The notes beneath the pieces are model-generated. The model ran no database searches, was not told the origin of the DNA, and saw nothing but the letters and a program-made list of their open reading frames with translations. Positions 18,815 to 27,830 of a DNA stretch of 57,824 bases are shown here, piece by piece (the stretch's first letter is position 1; each line of letters starts with the position of its first letter). The stretch comes from Terriglobia bacterium (GTDB taxonomy: Bacteria; Acidobacteriota; Terriglobia; Bryobacterales; Bryobacteraceae): the NCBI GenBank assembly GCA_010084195.1, contig RGPS01000013.1:1-57824 (forward strand). Direction: 5' to 3'. The position numbers and the translations under genes are program-made.

Positions 18815-19276
18815 ATGACCCAACTCTCGCATTACGACGAAGCCGGAAACGCCCGCATGGTGGACGTGGGCGCAAAACAGGAAACCCGCCGCACCGCGAA
18901 GGCCCACGCCTTTGTGAAAATGTCGGCTGAGGTCCTGGCTGCCCTGCCCAATAATCCCAAGGGCGATCCTCTCGCCGTCGCCAAAGTCGCCGGCATCCTC
19001 GCCGCCAAGCGGACCTCGGACCTGATTCCGATGTGCCATTCCCTGCCCCTGTCCTTCGCCGACGTGGAAACCACCATCGAAGCCGACGGCATTCGGGTCA
19101 TCGCCACCGCCACCACTTTCGCGCAAACCGGCGTCGAAATGGAAGCTCTCACTGCTGCTTCTGTCGCCGCTCTCACCCTCTACGACATGACGAAAGCCCT
19201 CGACAAACGCATCGAGATCCAGGATATCTGGCTGCTGGAGAAAACCGGCGGCAAGAGCGGGGACTTCAAAAGGTGA
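18815..19276 (+). CDS. moaC: cyclic pyranopterin monophosphate synthase MoaC
   Basis: A 153-residue enzyme that, after MoaA, completes formation of cyclic pyranopterin monophosphate in molybdenum-cofactor synthesis. The signatures '[11 protein letters not shown]' (about 70-80), '[23 protein letters not shown]' and the conserved Lys/Asp of the last motif are present. Length is normal. Its TGA overlaps the GTG start of mogA. No moaA, moaD or moaE is found in this operon. Confidence 0.96.
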   Translation: MTQLSHYDEAGNARMVDVGAKQETRRTAKAHAFVKMSAEVLAALPNNPKGDPLAVAKVAGILAAKRTSDLIPMCHSLPLSFADVETTIEADGIRVIATATTFAQTGVEMEALTAASVAALTLYDMTKALDKRIEIQDIWLLEKTGGKSGDFKR

Positions 19277-19749
19277 CTCGCGCCGCCGTCCTCACCATCA
19301 GCGATAGTTCCTTCGAGGGTCTAAGAGTAGACCGCTCCGGCCCCGCCGTGGTGGAACGCCTCAAGGCCTCCGGATTTGAAGTCATCTCCCATCGCCTCGC
19401 TCCCGATGAGCGCGACCAGATCGCCACCGTGCTCAAAGAACTCACCGCCACGCCCGAGACTGCCGTCTTCACCACCGGCGGTACCGGCGTCACCCCCAGG
19501 GACATCACCCCAGAGGCCACCCGCGACGTTATCGAGCGGGAAATCCCCGGCTTTGGCGAGCTAATGCGGGCGTCCGGCCTCAAATCCACACCGAAAGCTG
19601 TACTCTCCCGCGCTCTGGCCGGAACCCGCAACGGGTGCGTCATCGTAAACCTGCCCGGTTCTCCGAAAGGCGCGGTAGAGTCTCTCGATGCTATTTTGGG
19701 ATTGGTCCCCCACGTGCTGGACCTGATCAATGGACGCACTGGTCACTAG
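19273..19749 (+). CDS. mogA: molybdopterin adenylyltransferase (MogA/MoaB family)
   Basis: A 158-residue MoCF-fold protein that adenylylates molybdopterin before MoeA acts. '[19 protein letters not shown]' is the phosphate/molybdopterin-binding loop and '[13 protein letters not shown]' the second signature. The start is GTG 19273, overlapping the moaC stop by four bases; the longer frame from 19033 lies inside moaC. MogA and MoaB cannot be separated reliably by eye. The stop lies 16 bp before the VWA gene. Confidence 0.9.
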   Translation: MTRAAVLTISDSSFEGLRVDRSGPAVVERLKASGFEVISHRLAPDERDQIATVLKELTATPETAVFTTGGTGVTPRDITPEATRDVIEREIPGFGELMRASGLKSTPKAVLSRALAGTRNGCVIVNLPGSPKGAVESLDAILGLVPHVLDLINGRTGH

Positions 19750-19765
19750 AACCAGAGGAGATGGC

Positions 19766-20842
19766 ATGAAGCTATTGACGTTGGCATCGCAGGCATTTCT
19801 GGCAGTGGCCGTATTCGCCCAGGCCCCACAAGGTGGCTTGACGGTGGACATCGAAACGCCCATCATCAAGACCTCCGTCACCAACATCGTCGCACCGGTC
19901 CTCGTCACTGACCAAAGCGGCAACATTGTTGACGGCCTGCAACCCCACCAGTTCCGCCTCTTCGACAACGGCAAGGAGCAGAACATTCAGGTGGACGTGT
20001 CCTACGAACCCATCTCGCTCGTCATCGCCATCGAGTGCTCTTCCCGTGTGGAAGCGATCCTCCCCCAGATCCGGCATTTAGGTTCATTAGTTCAGAGCAT
20101 TATTGGTATCCAGGGCGAGGCCGCAGTTCTCAAATTCGATGGCCGCATCATGGTCACCCAGGACTTCACCAACGACCCCGACAAGGTCAAACTCGCCATC
20201 AATCGCATCCAGCCCGGCAGTTCCGGCAGCCGCATGATCGACGCCGTCGACCGCGGTGTCTACATGCTCCGGAACCGCCCCAGGAGCAACCGCAGAATCA
20301 TCCTCGTCGTGAGCGAAACCCGGGATGACGGCAGCGAAATCAGGCTCAAGACTGCCCTGATGGACGCCACCCTGCAAAACGTCATCATCTACAACGTCGA
20401 TATCACCCAGTTGGCCGTCCGCCTCACAGAAAAGCGCCCCGACGGCGTAGCCCCCCGCATGGATGCCAGCGCGATGCGCGCCCCGATGGGCATGGCCAAC
20501 ACCCCCACAACGATGGAACAGAATTTCGGCCAACAAAACCGGGCCCAGTTTGTTCCCCTGCTCAAAGAAATCTACATCGATGCCAAGGGGATTTTCATTA
20601 AAGACGCAGCCACCCAGTTTTCGCGCGCTACCGGCGGGCATGAGTTCATGTTCCTCCGCCAAAAGGGTCTGGAAGACGCCGTACAGCGGATCGGTACCGA
20701 ACTCCACAGCCACTACATGATCAGCTACAAGCCTTCCAATGGTGCTGAGGGTGGCTATCACAACATCGAGGTGGTCGCAAACCGCTCCGACCTGATCTGC
20801 AAAACCCGCCCCGGATACTACATCGGCGGCGGCCAGAACTAG
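19766..20842 (+). CDS. secreted VWA-domain protein (acidobacterial VWFA-related family)
   Basis: A 358-residue exported protein with a signal peptide (1-19). Before the VWA domain stands the typical lead-in 'IVAPVLVTDQSGNIVDGLQPHQFRLFDNG', as in the acidobacterial VWFA-related family. The metal-adhesion site is degenerate: where D-x-S-x-S is expected, residues 90-94 read E-C-S-S-R. The conserved 'HYMISYKP...GYHNIEV' C-terminal strand pattern is present. A good Shine-Dalgarno GAGGAG (19755-19760) supports ATG 19766 over the in-frame ATG 19730, which is inside mogA. The role is unknown, probably envelope-associated. Confidence 0.85.
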   Translation: MKLLTLASQAFLAVAVFAQAPQGGLTVDIETPIIKTSVTNIVAPVLVTDQSGNIVDGLQPHQFRLFDNGKEQNIQVDVSYEPISLVIAIECSSRVEAILPQIRHLGSLVQSIIGIQGEAAVLKFDGRIMVTQDFTNDPDKVKLAINRIQPGSSGSRMIDAVDRGVYMLRNRPRSNRRIILVVSETRDDGSEIRLKTALMDATLQNVIIYNVDITQLAVRLTEKRPDGVAPRMDASAMRAPMGMANTPTTMEQNFGQQNRAQFVPLLKEIYIDAKGIFIKDAATQFSRATGGHEFMFLRQKGLEDAVQRIGTELHSHYMISYKPSNGAEGGYHNIEVVANRSDLICKTRPGYYIGGGQN

Positions 20843-20904
20843 CCAAGGTGCGGCTTTCATCTGGCCTGAGTCCCCGTTTGAGTCCTCGGGGCGGACGGAC
20901 GCAT

Positions 20905-20910
20905 CACAAT
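20905..20910 (+). promoter_or_regulatory. -10-like hexamer 6 nt before ABC transporter start
   Basis: CACAAT ends six bases before the ATG at 20917 and no Shine-Dalgarno sequence is seen. It matches the consensus only 4 of 6 and there is no clear -35 at 17 bp. It is listed as part of the recurrent spacing pattern. Confidence 0.25.
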
Positions 20911-20916
20911 ACAGAT

Positions 20917-22752
20917 ATGACTGCTGCGCCGGTTTCCGGCCCGACTAAGGCGAAGAAGCCCCCCACAGAACGCCTTCGAAAGATTTGGCCGGAAGTCCGG
21001 TCCCTTGTAGTCCCCCGGCGAAATCTGCTGCTTGGTGGCTTTGTTCTGATTGTAATTGGCCGCATCTGCGGTCTTGTTTTGCCCCTCTCCTCGCGCTACC
21101 TGATTGACGAAATTATCGGCAAGAACCACTTTCAAAATCTTGTGCCGCTGACTCTGGCTGTTCTCGGTGCCACTGCCATTCAGGCCTTATGCGCTTTTAC
21201 CGTCTCCCAGTTGCTTTCTGTGGAGGGCCAGAAAGTGATCGCCGAACTTCGCCAGAAAGTTCAGGAACACATCGGCAGACTCCCGATCACCTACTACGAC
21301 TCCAACAAAACCGGCCAGCTTGTTTCCCGCATCATGAGCGACGTGGAAGGTGCCCGAAATCTGATTGGAACCGGCATCATCGAGTTCTTTGGCGGGATTC
21401 TGACCGCCGTCGCATCCCTCATATTTTTGTTGCGCATCAGCCCCCTCATGACAGGAATCGCCTTCGCGATCGTAGTCTCATTCGCCCTGGTGATGGGTAG
21501 TGCCTTCAAAAAAATCCGGCCCATTTTTCGCGAACGCAGCAAGATCTACGCCGAGGTTTCAGGCCGCCTGACCGAGTCCCTGGGTGGCGTTCGTGTCATT
21601 AAGGGCTACCACGCTGAAGAACGAGAAGCCCGGAGTTTCAGCCTCGGCGTGAACCGACTGTTTGAGAATGTCCGCAGCAGTCTCACCGCTATGTCCCTCA
21701 TGTCCCTGTCAGCCACCATTCTGATGGGTTTTGTAGGTGCCCTGGTGATGTACATTGGCAGCAAGGAAATCGCTGCCGGCAGCATGACGCTCGGCGGCTA
21801 CGTGACATTTGTAGCCTTCCTGGCTTTCCTCGTCGCCCCCATTATTGGCATCGTCAACATCGGAACGCAGCTTACCGAAGCGCTCGCAGGCCTCGAGCGG
21901 ACCCACGATGTTCTCATGGAACGCCCGGAAGATGAGGATCCGGAGAGGGTTCTCACGTCCGGCACCATCCTCGGCGATGTCGCATTCCAGAATGTAAAGT
22001 TCTCCTACGCCGAGGGCAAAGAGGTTCTCCACGGCATCTCGTTCCATGCCAGGCCAGGCACGGTAACGGCTTTCGTCGGACCTTCCGGCTCCGGAAAGTC
22101 CACTACTATTGGCCTCATTGCGGCGTTTCACAAAGCCACTGGCGGCACCATCACGGTGGATGGCCAGAACCTCAATGAACTCAAACTCGGTAGCTATCGC
22201 GGTAACCTGGGTGTCGTGCTGCAGGAGACATTTCTCTTCGACGGCTCTGTTCGCGACAACGTCATGTTCTCGCGCCCGGAGGCGACCGAAGCCGAATTCC
22301 TCGAAGCCTGCCGCATCGCCCGCGTGGACGAATTCGCCGAAAAGATGGAAAGCAGCTATGCGACCATCGTCGGCGAACGGGGCGTGAAGCTCTCCGGCGG
22401 TCAGCGCCAAAGACTATCCATCGCCCGCGCCATCCTCGCAAACCCCAGAATCCTGATCCTGGATGAAGCCACCTCCAGCCTCGATTCCGAGTCGGAGGCC
22501 ATGATCCAGGAAGGCCTCAACCACCTCATGAAGGGCCGCACAACTTTTGTGATCGCCCACCGCCTCTCTACCATTCGCCGCGCCCACCAGATCCTCGTGA
22601 TTGAAGGGGGCAATATCGTGGAAGAAGGTACGCACAACGAGCTGTTCGCCCGGCAGGGCCGGTATTGGGATATGTACACACGCCAGCATCGGCTCGATGA
22701 AAATCTGTTCCTCGCCCCGGGTGAAGGCGATCAGGTACCGGAACTCGCGTGA
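20917..22752 (+). CDS. ABC exporter, fused permease-ATPase (MsbA-like)
   Basis: A 611-residue half-transporter working as a homodimer. The six-helix permease domain spans about residues 35-330. The ATPase domain follows with Walker A 'GPSGSGKST', the signature 'LSGGQRQRLSIARA', Walker B 'ILILDEATSSLD' and the H-loop 'FVIAHRLSTI'. Such exporters flip lipids (lipid A) or export drugs or peptides; the substrate is not deducible. ATG 20917 was preferred because the upstream frame (from 20848) is not conserved-looking and a -10-like hexamer lies just before it. The STAS gene follows 22 bp downstream. Confidence 0.92.
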   Translation: MTAAPVSGPTKAKKPPTERLRKIWPEVRSLVVPRRNLLLGGFVLIVIGRICGLVLPLSSRYLIDEIIGKNHFQNLVPLTLAVLGATAIQALCAFTVSQLLSVEGQKVIAELRQKVQEHIGRLPITYYDSNKTGQLVSRIMSDVEGARNLIGTGIIEFFGGILTAVASLIFLLRISPLMTGIAFAIVVSFALVMGSAFKKIRPIFRERSKIYAEVSGRLTESLGGVRVIKGYHAEEREARSFSLGVNRLFENVRSSLTAMSLMSLSATILMGFVGALVMYIGSKEIAAGSMTLGGYVTFVAFLAFLVAPIIGIVNIGTQLTEALAGLERTHDVLMERPEDEDPERVLTSGTILGDVAFQNVKFSYAEGKEVLHGISFHARPGTVTAFVGPSGSGKSTTIGLIAAFHKATGGTITVDGQNLNELKLGSYRGNLGVVLQETFLFDGSVRDNVMFSRPEATEAEFLEACRIARVDEFAEKMESSYATIVGERGVKLSGGQRQRLSIARAILANPRILILDEATSSLDSESEAMIQEGLNHLMKGRTTFVIAHRLSTIRRAHQILVIEGGNIVEEGTHNELFARQGRYWDMYTRQHRLDENLFLAPGEGDQVPELA

Positions 22753-22774
22753 ACCTGGTATCCTGAAGTACACC

Positions 22775-23122
22775 ATGTCATTGAGTCTGTCTACCTACGT
22801 AATTGAACCGGATATCACGGTGGTCACCCTTGCCGGCAAGATGACGCTGGGGCGAGATGGCAGCTTCGAAGCCATCGTCTCCACTTTGGTGGCAGAGCGT
22901 GCCCGCAAGGTAGTTTTTGACCTGAGCGAACTCGGCTACATCGATTCGGCCGGCATCGGCCAGCTCATCCACTCCGTAACCAGCCTGCACAAGGCGGGGG
23001 GCAGTTGTCGCGTTGCCGGTACCAAGGGTCTGGTGCGCAGTGTCTTCCACATCACCCGCGTCGATACGGTCATCGCATTTACCGACACCCTCGCGGAGGC
23101 TTGCGCTTCACTCAGCGCGTAA
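22775..23122 (+). CDS. STAS-domain anti-sigma factor antagonist
   Basis: A 115-residue single-domain STAS protein of the SpoIIAA/RsbV type. The phosphorylation loop reads 'GYIDSAGIGQL', with Ser58 as the expected target of an HPK-like anti-sigma kinase. Such proteins release a sigma factor by binding its anti-sigma factor in partner-switching systems. No kinase, phosphatase or sigma factor is nearby. ATG 22775 was chosen; the upstream frame lies inside the ABC transporter gene. Confidence 0.88.
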   Translation: MSLSLSTYVIEPDITVVTLAGKMTLGRDGSFEAIVSTLVAERARKVVFDLSELGYIDSAGIGQLIHSVTSLHKAGGSCRVAGTKGLVRSVFHITRVDTVIAFTDTLAEACASLSA

Positions 23123-23127
23123 ATATT

Positions 23128-23595
23128 ATGCAGGTTCTTCAGGCAGGCCGTTTTAAGTTTCTTTTCCTCGAAGTGGAAGCTGAACTGATCAGCGCAGCCG
23201 CTTCCCAATATGGATTTGAGGCCAGCATCCAGGATTCTGACCGTAGCATCATTGTCGACCTGGCCATCAAGGATCACAGCGTCCCCCTGCTGCTTTTTGA
23301 TGCCTCCGACCCGGCGAACCTGGGGTGGTTCTCACGTTGCCAGTTTTACGTGGATGGCCGCACCGGCGCCGTTCTCCAGACGCCCATCAGCATTGCCAAC
23401 AAGCGCGACCGGGCCGGTAAACCCGTGAACGGTGGCTTGCGCGTGCGGATTTCACGGGAATTACCCGCCACCTTCCGCCTGCCGGGAAAGATGCAACTCA
23501 CCGAACAGGTCTTCTACGGCATGTTCACAAATTTCCTGCAGGCCCTGACAAAGACCGGTGTCGCCGTCTGTGGCGTCCGGCTTCGCGATCAATAA
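23128..23595 (+). CDS. hypothetical protein
   Basis: A 155-residue soluble protein that I do not recognise. It has alternating strand/helix character, no signal peptide and no obvious catalytic motif. ATG 23128 is 5 bp after the STAS stop, so the two are probably cotranslated, and its end overlaps the next ABC ATPase gene by 38 bp. A role linked to the STAS protein is possible from position alone. Confidence 0.6.
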   Translation: MQVLQAGRFKFLFLEVEAELISAAASQYGFEASIQDSDRSIIVDLAIKDHSVPLLLFDASDPANLGWFSRCQFYVDGRTGAVLQTPISIANKRDRAGKPVNGGLRVRISRELPATFRLPGKMQLTEQVFYGMFTNFLQALTKTGVAVCGVRLRDQ

Positions 23596-24544
23596 TAAAT
23601 CCGGCTTCGCCATTGAAACCGAAGGTTTAACCCGCGTCTTCCGTAACCGCTGGGCCAACACCGAACTCCGCGCGGTCGATAACGTATCCCTGCAGGTCCC
23701 CGAAGGCTGCACTTTTGGCCTCCTTGGTGCCAACGGAGCGGGCAAAACTACGTTCGTCAAGATGCTGCTTTCCAGCGTCCACCCCACGTCGGGCACCGCC
23801 CGTATCTTCGGGCGTCACGCGCAGGACGCCTCCTCCCGTCGCTCCGTCGGTTACCTCCCCGAAAACCACCGTTTCCCCACCTATATGACCGGCTGGGGCA
23901 TGCTCGATTTCTACGGCGCGCTTTCCGGCATGGATTCGGCCAGCCGCAAACGCAAAATCCCCGAAATGCTGACCACCGTCGGCCTCGACGAACGAGCCTG
24001 GCATACACGGCTCGGCAAATACTCCAAAGGTATGCTGCAACGCGTCGGCCTCGGCCAGGCCATGCTCCACGCCCCCCGCCTGCTCGTCCTCGACGAACCC
24101 AGCGATGGTGTCGACCCCGTCGGACGCAAACAGATCCGCGATGTCCTCCAGGCTCTCGAACAACAGGGGGTCACCATCTTCCTGAACTCACACCTCCTCG
24201 CCGAGGTCGAACTCTTCTGCCACGACGTCGCAATTATCCAAAAAGGTAAGCTCTCGCTTTCCGGCTCCGTGAAGGACCTTACCAGCAGTGGAGGCTACCG
24301 CGTCACCGCCTGTGAAGTTCCCGAAGCTCTGATCTCCGAACTGGCCACCCGGTCGAAAGCCCACTCCGTGGAGCATGGCCTTCTGGAACTCATGTTCAGC
24401 ACCCGCGAACAGGCCAACAGTGCCGTCGATTCTCTCCGCGCCAACCAATGCGAGATCGAATCGCTGAATGCCATTCGCAGTACGCTCGAAGAAGTCTTCA
24501 TCCGAACCGTTTCTGAAAAACCGGAAGGCGTCACCGACAAATGA
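23558..24544 (+). CDS. ABC transporter ATP-binding protein (ABC-2 / NatA type)
   Basis: A 328-residue ATPase with Walker A 'GANGAGKTT', the Q-loop region 'VGYLPENHRFP', signature 'YSKGMLQRVGLGQA', Walker B 'LLVLDEPSDGVDP' and H-loop 'LNSHLLAEV'. The C-terminal extension of about 90 residues is typical of CcmA/NatA-type proteins paired with ABC-2 permeases. The start is uncertain: GTG 23558 or GTG 23570, both within the preceding gene. The stop overlaps the permease ATG by four bases. Confidence 0.9.
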   Translation: MSPSVASGFAINNKSGFAIETEGLTRVFRNRWANTELRAVDNVSLQVPEGCTFGLLGANGAGKTTFVKMLLSSVHPTSGTARIFGRHAQDASSRRSVGYLPENHRFPTYMTGWGMLDFYGALSGMDSASRKRKIPEMLTTVGLDERAWHTRLGKYSKGMLQRVGLGQAMLHAPRLLVLDEPSDGVDPVGRKQIRDVLQALEQQGVTIFLNSHLLAEVELFCHDVAIIQKGKLSLSGSVKDLTSSGGYRVTACEVPEALISELATRSKAHSVEHGLLELMFSTREQANSAVDSLRANQCEIESLNAIRSTLEEVFIRTVSEKPEGVTDK

Positions 24545-25362
24545 ACGCAACCCTGGCTCTCATCCGCGACACCTTCCGCGAAGCCTTCGCCCGCCGCATT
24601 TTCTGGGGTTTCTTCGGCTGCTGCACAGCCCTGCTCCTGTTCCTGATCTTCATCCTGCGCGTGGACGTCGTCCAGGGCGCGCTCGCCACCATCTCTATTT
24701 TTGGCAACAGCCTCCCCAGCACCAACGTGGAGAACCTGGTGCAGCAGACGCAAAGCGTCATTGCCATGGTCCTCTACTTCGCCGGCATGGCGCTCTCCGT
24801 TTTTGCGTCTGCCGGCCTGGTCTCCTCTGTCTTTGAACCCGGGCGCATTGAATTGCTCCTCTCCAAACCCGTATCCCGCACCCATTTGCTTTTAGGGCGT
24901 TACGCGGGCAATGTGCTGGTGGTCGCCGCCAACATCCTTTACCTTGTGGTGGGCTCCTGGGTGATCTTTGGCATCAAAACCGGCGTGTGGGGTCTTGGCT
25001 TCCTCATTTCCAGCCTCTGTACAATCTTTGTCTTCAGCGTCCTGCTCGCCGTGATTGTCCTCGTCGGCGTCATCTGGGACTCTGCTGCGGTCGCCATCAT
25101 GGTGACTTTCGCCATCATGATCCTGACGCCCATTCTGGCGCAGAAAAACACCCTCGAACGCCTGCTGAGTTCGGAATGGTCCCGCGACGTGGTCCGTGTT
25201 CTCTACTACACGCTCCCCAAGACTTCCGACATCAGCATCATCATCCGGCACCTCATCCTCAATCAGCCCGTCGAGAGCTGGATGCCGGTCTGGAGCACCG
25301 GCCTGTTCGGGATCGCGGTCCTCGGCCTTGGGCTCTGGCGATTTAACAAACGGAGCTTCTAA
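24541..25362 (+). CDS. ABC-2 type transporter permease
   Basis: A 273-residue membrane protein with about six hydrophobic helices and no ATPase motifs; it partners the preceding ATPase (ATGA overlap). The N-terminal 'LIRDTFREAFARRIFWGFF' amphipathic start and 'VFEPGRIELLLSKPVSRTHLLLGRY' loop are typical of ABC-2 permeases, which export drugs, polysaccharides or sodium. The TAA shares its last base with the ATG of the next gene. Confidence 0.88.
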   Translation: MNATLALIRDTFREAFARRIFWGFFGCCTALLLFLIFILRVDVVQGALATISIFGNSLPSTNVENLVQQTQSVIAMVLYFAGMALSVFASAGLVSSVFEPGRIELLLSKPVSRTHLLLGRYAGNVLVVAANILYLVVGSWVIFGIKTGVWGLGFLISSLCTIFVFSVLLAVIVLVGVIWDSAAVAIMVTFAIMILTPILAQKNTLERLLSSEWSRDVVRVLYYTLPKTSDISIIIRHLILNQPVESWMPVWSTGLFGIAVLGLGLWRFNKRSF

Positions 25363-26294
25363 TGCGCCTTGTTCTCCTCCTTTTCGCCGCCACCACCCTG
25401 TTTGCTCAGCCCCGGATCGACAACGTCCTCATCCGTATGGTGCCGCCCGGCAGCACCTCGCTGGTCGGTGTCAACATGGAGCGGATGAAGGCAACCGCCT
25501 TCTATCGAAAGCTTGTGGAGCAGCAACGCATGCCGCAGGTCGACAAGTTCGCCGAGGAAACGGGCTTTGATCCCCGACGGGACGTTCGCGAACTGCTCTA
25601 CGCCAGTACCCCGGAGGGTAGTGTCCTGCTGGCGCGCGGTCGCTTCAAACTCACCACAAACCCCGCGTCCCAAGCCAAACTTGTTCGCTACGGCAGCTAC
25701 AACATCTGGACCCTGGAAAATTCGGGCTTTTGCATTCTGGACCAGACTCTGGCAGCTGCCGGCGAACTGAAGGCGCTGGAAGCCGCCCTCGATGAATGGA
25801 CCAGGGGCCAACACAAAGCCGCCCAGCCTCTTCTGGCTATGTCGAAGGGTGTTGCGCCCACCGCAAATCTGTGGGGCGTCTCAACCGGCTTCGCGGGCTT
25901 TCTTGCCAGCGTCCTCCCAAAGGGCGGAGTCTCCGGAGGCATTGATTTCTCCAGAATCTTCACCGGCATGAAGTCGTCCTGGTTTCAGGCGGACTTCGCG
26001 ACCGGTTTGCGCCTCGACCTCCGCGGAGCCACTGCGACCGATACCGACGCCATCGCACTTCGCGACATGGCCAAGGGTCTGATCGGTTTCGGGCGCCTCA
26101 GTGTCCCCGAAAACCAGCCCGAAATGCTGAAACTCTGGGATGGGATTTCGGTCGAACAGGAAACCCGGAACATTACAATCCGGGCCGATATTACCCCCGC
26201 CCTGCTCGATAAACTGGTGCAAATGCTGAATTCCGTGCCCGCTGGACGAGGGGGACGTGAGGTAGCAGGACGCGGCCCCGGCATTAAACTCTAA
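25362..26294 (+). CDS. hypothetical secreted protein (acidobacterial type)
   Basis: A 310-residue protein with a signal peptide (about 1-15, 'FAATTLFAQ'). It is rich in strands and helices, with no recognised domain. Its start overlaps the ABC-2 permease stop by one base, so it is probably the third member of that transporter operon and may be a periplasmic partner. I do not recognise the family; similar orphans are common in Bryobacterales. Confidence 0.65.
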   Translation: MRLVLLLFAATTLFAQPRIDNVLIRMVPPGSTSLVGVNMERMKATAFYRKLVEQQRMPQVDKFAEETGFDPRRDVRELLYASTPEGSVLLARGRFKLTTNPASQAKLVRYGSYNIWTLENSGFCILDQTLAAAGELKALEAALDEWTRGQHKAAQPLLAMSKGVAPTANLWGVSTGFAGFLASVLPKGGVSGGIDFSRIFTGMKSSWFQADFATGLRLDLRGATATDTDAIALRDMAKGLIGFGRLSVPENQPEMLKLWDGISVEQETRNITIRADITPALLDKLVQMLNSVPAGRGGREVAGRGPGIKL

Positions 26295-26347
26295 TGCCCC
26301 GCTCTGGTGCACCCTCGTGTAGTACACTTGAGGATTAGCGCGCATTT

Positions 26348-26361
26348 CAGACACGTGTCTG
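26348..26361. promoter_or_regulatory. 14-bp perfect palindrome upstream of rplS
   Basis: CAGACACGTGTCTG is a perfect palindrome 39 bp before the rplS ATG, directly followed by gcggccgc, another palindrome. It may be a binding site or form a leader hairpin for L19 autoregulation; neither can be shown. The 106-bp gap otherwise holds no gene. Confidence 0.3.
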
Positions 26362-26400
26362 CGGCCGCGCCGATCACCCTAACAGGCAAGGTTTTCCCAA

Positions 26401-26778
26401 ATGCAGAACCAGTTGTTGTCCAAATACATCGCGAAGCACCGTAGAACCGACACCCCGGAGTTTCGCCCCGGCGACACAATCCGTGTCCACGTAAAGATCA
26501 AGGAAGGCGACAAAGAACGCCTCCAGGCGTTTGAAGGCGTTCTGCTTGCCCGCAAGAACACCGGGATGGGAGAAACCATCACGGTCCGCAAGATCAGCTT
26601 CGGTCACGGTGTGGAGCGTATCTTCCCCCTCAGCGCCAGCGTCGTTGACCACATCGACCGCGTTCGTACCGGCAAGGTTCGCCGCGCGAAGATTTACTAC
26701 CTCCGTGCGCTCAAGGGCAAGGCTGCTCGTCTGAAAGAGCGGACCACCACCGTTTCCACCAAAGCTCCCCGCCCGTAA
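26401..26778 (+). CDS. rplS: 50S ribosomal protein L19
   Basis: The 125-residue L19 protein at the 30S-50S interface. The family signature '[27 protein letters not shown]' region (residues about 21-47) and '[10 protein letters not shown]' are clear. It is followed 13 bp later by rnhB, a widespread gene pair; trmD, often upstream, is absent here. Confidence 0.98.
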   Translation: MQNQLLSKYIAKHRRTDTPEFRPGDTIRVHVKIKEGDKERLQAFEGVLLARKNTGMGETITVRKISFGHGVERIFPLSASVVDHIDRVRTGKVRRAKIYYLRALKGKAARLKERTTTVSTKAPRP

Positions 26779-26791
26779 TTCTCAACTCCAA

Positions 26792-27475
26792 ATGCCCAAA
26801 GGCACGCCCCTGCACTCCGAAAAAAACTGGAAGTGCCAGGGCGTGCTCGAGGCGGAGCTCCGTGTGCGCGGTTACCACTACGTCGCCGGAGCCGATGAGG
26901 TTGGTCGTGGGTGTCTCTTTGGTGCTGTCGTGGCGGCTGCCGTGATCCTCTCCCCTGACGCTCCAATTCGGGGTCTGAACGACAGCAAGCAGATAGAAGC
27001 GGAAAAACGCGTGATTCTGGCCGAACGAATCCGCGAGCGGGCCGTCTCGTGGTGTGTGGCCTCCGTAGATGCCGTAACCATCGACCGTATCAATATTTAC
27101 CAGGCATCCCGCCTCGCCATGAAGAACGCCATCGCTGGTCTCTCTCGCCAACCTGATTTCGTCCTCGTGGATGCCGTCCCGCTCGACATCTCTATTCCCC
27201 AACAACCCATCATTCAGGGCGACGCTCGTTGCCATGCCATTGCTGCTGCATCCATTCTGGCTAAGGTCCACAGAGATCAAATGATGCGGACATGGGACTC
27301 TTTTTATCCCGAGTATGGCCTTGCGAATCATAAGGGCTACCATGCCCCGGAACACATTGCTGCTCTCCGAAAATTCGGCCCTACCCCACAGCACCGCCTG
27401 AGTTTCGACCCGATCGGACACATGGCCTTCTTTTCTCCTCTGGCGAGCACACAACTGGAGATGTTCCCGTCATGA
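26792..27475 (+). CDS. rnhB: ribonuclease HII
   Basis: A 227-residue enzyme cutting RNA in RNA-DNA hybrids and removing misincorporated ribonucleotides. The acidic active site is visible: Asp35-Glu36 in 'GADEVGRG' and Asp127 in 'LVDAVP', with 'LNDSKQ' and 'VHRDQMM...GYHAPEH' further on. Length is normal. Its TGA overlaps the ATG of the next small membrane protein gene (ATGA). Confidence 0.96.
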   Translation: MPKGTPLHSEKNWKCQGVLEAELRVRGYHYVAGADEVGRGCLFGAVVAAAVILSPDAPIRGLNDSKQIEAEKRVILAERIRERAVSWCVASVDAVTIDRINIYQASRLAMKNAIAGLSRQPDFVLVDAVPLDISIPQQPIIQGDARCHAIAAASILAKVHRDQMMRTWDSFYPEYGLANHKGYHAPEHIAALRKFGPTPQHRLSFDPIGHMAFFSPLASTQLEMFPS

Positions 27476-27813
27476 CTCCCCTGGATGAAGAGCACCCACA
27501 TCCCGAGCCCGCGGACGAGCCTCCGGCACCTCCTGCCTCAAGCTGGTTTTCCCGTCTGACAGCGGTTGTCTTCATCGTGTTTTGTTTCGAAATTGGCCTG
27601 TTTCTGCTGATCTATCCGTGGACCGATGCCTGGACCGACAATACACTTTCCCTTCTCGGTCGCGGACAGTACCAGATCCCGCTGCGCCAACTCTGGAACG
27701 ATCCCTACTTCCGGGGCACAGTCAGCGGCTTCGGCATCCTGAACTTTTGGATCGCGCTGTCGGAGCTGTTCGCTATGTTTCGTGGCCCCGTCGAAACCAA
27801 AGCCAACCTCTGA
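27472..27813 (+). CDS. small membrane protein, hypothetical
   Basis: A 113-residue protein with a Pro/Glu-rich N-terminus and two likely transmembrane helices (about 29-50 and 85-104). The ATG overlaps the rnhB stop by four bases, arguing for a real gene. No family is recognised. Confidence 0.65.
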   Translation: MTPLDEEHPHPEPADEPPAPPASSWFSRLTAVVFIVFCFEIGLFLLIYPWTDAWTDNTLSLLGRGQYQIPLRQLWNDPYFRGTVSGFGILNFWIALSELFAMFRGPVETKANL

Positions 27814-27830
27814 ACATCCACAACGTTAGT

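Noticed and set aside
17882-19126. 414-codon open frame antisense to moeA and moaC
   Set aside because: Shadow of two well-recognised genes; no recognisable domain.
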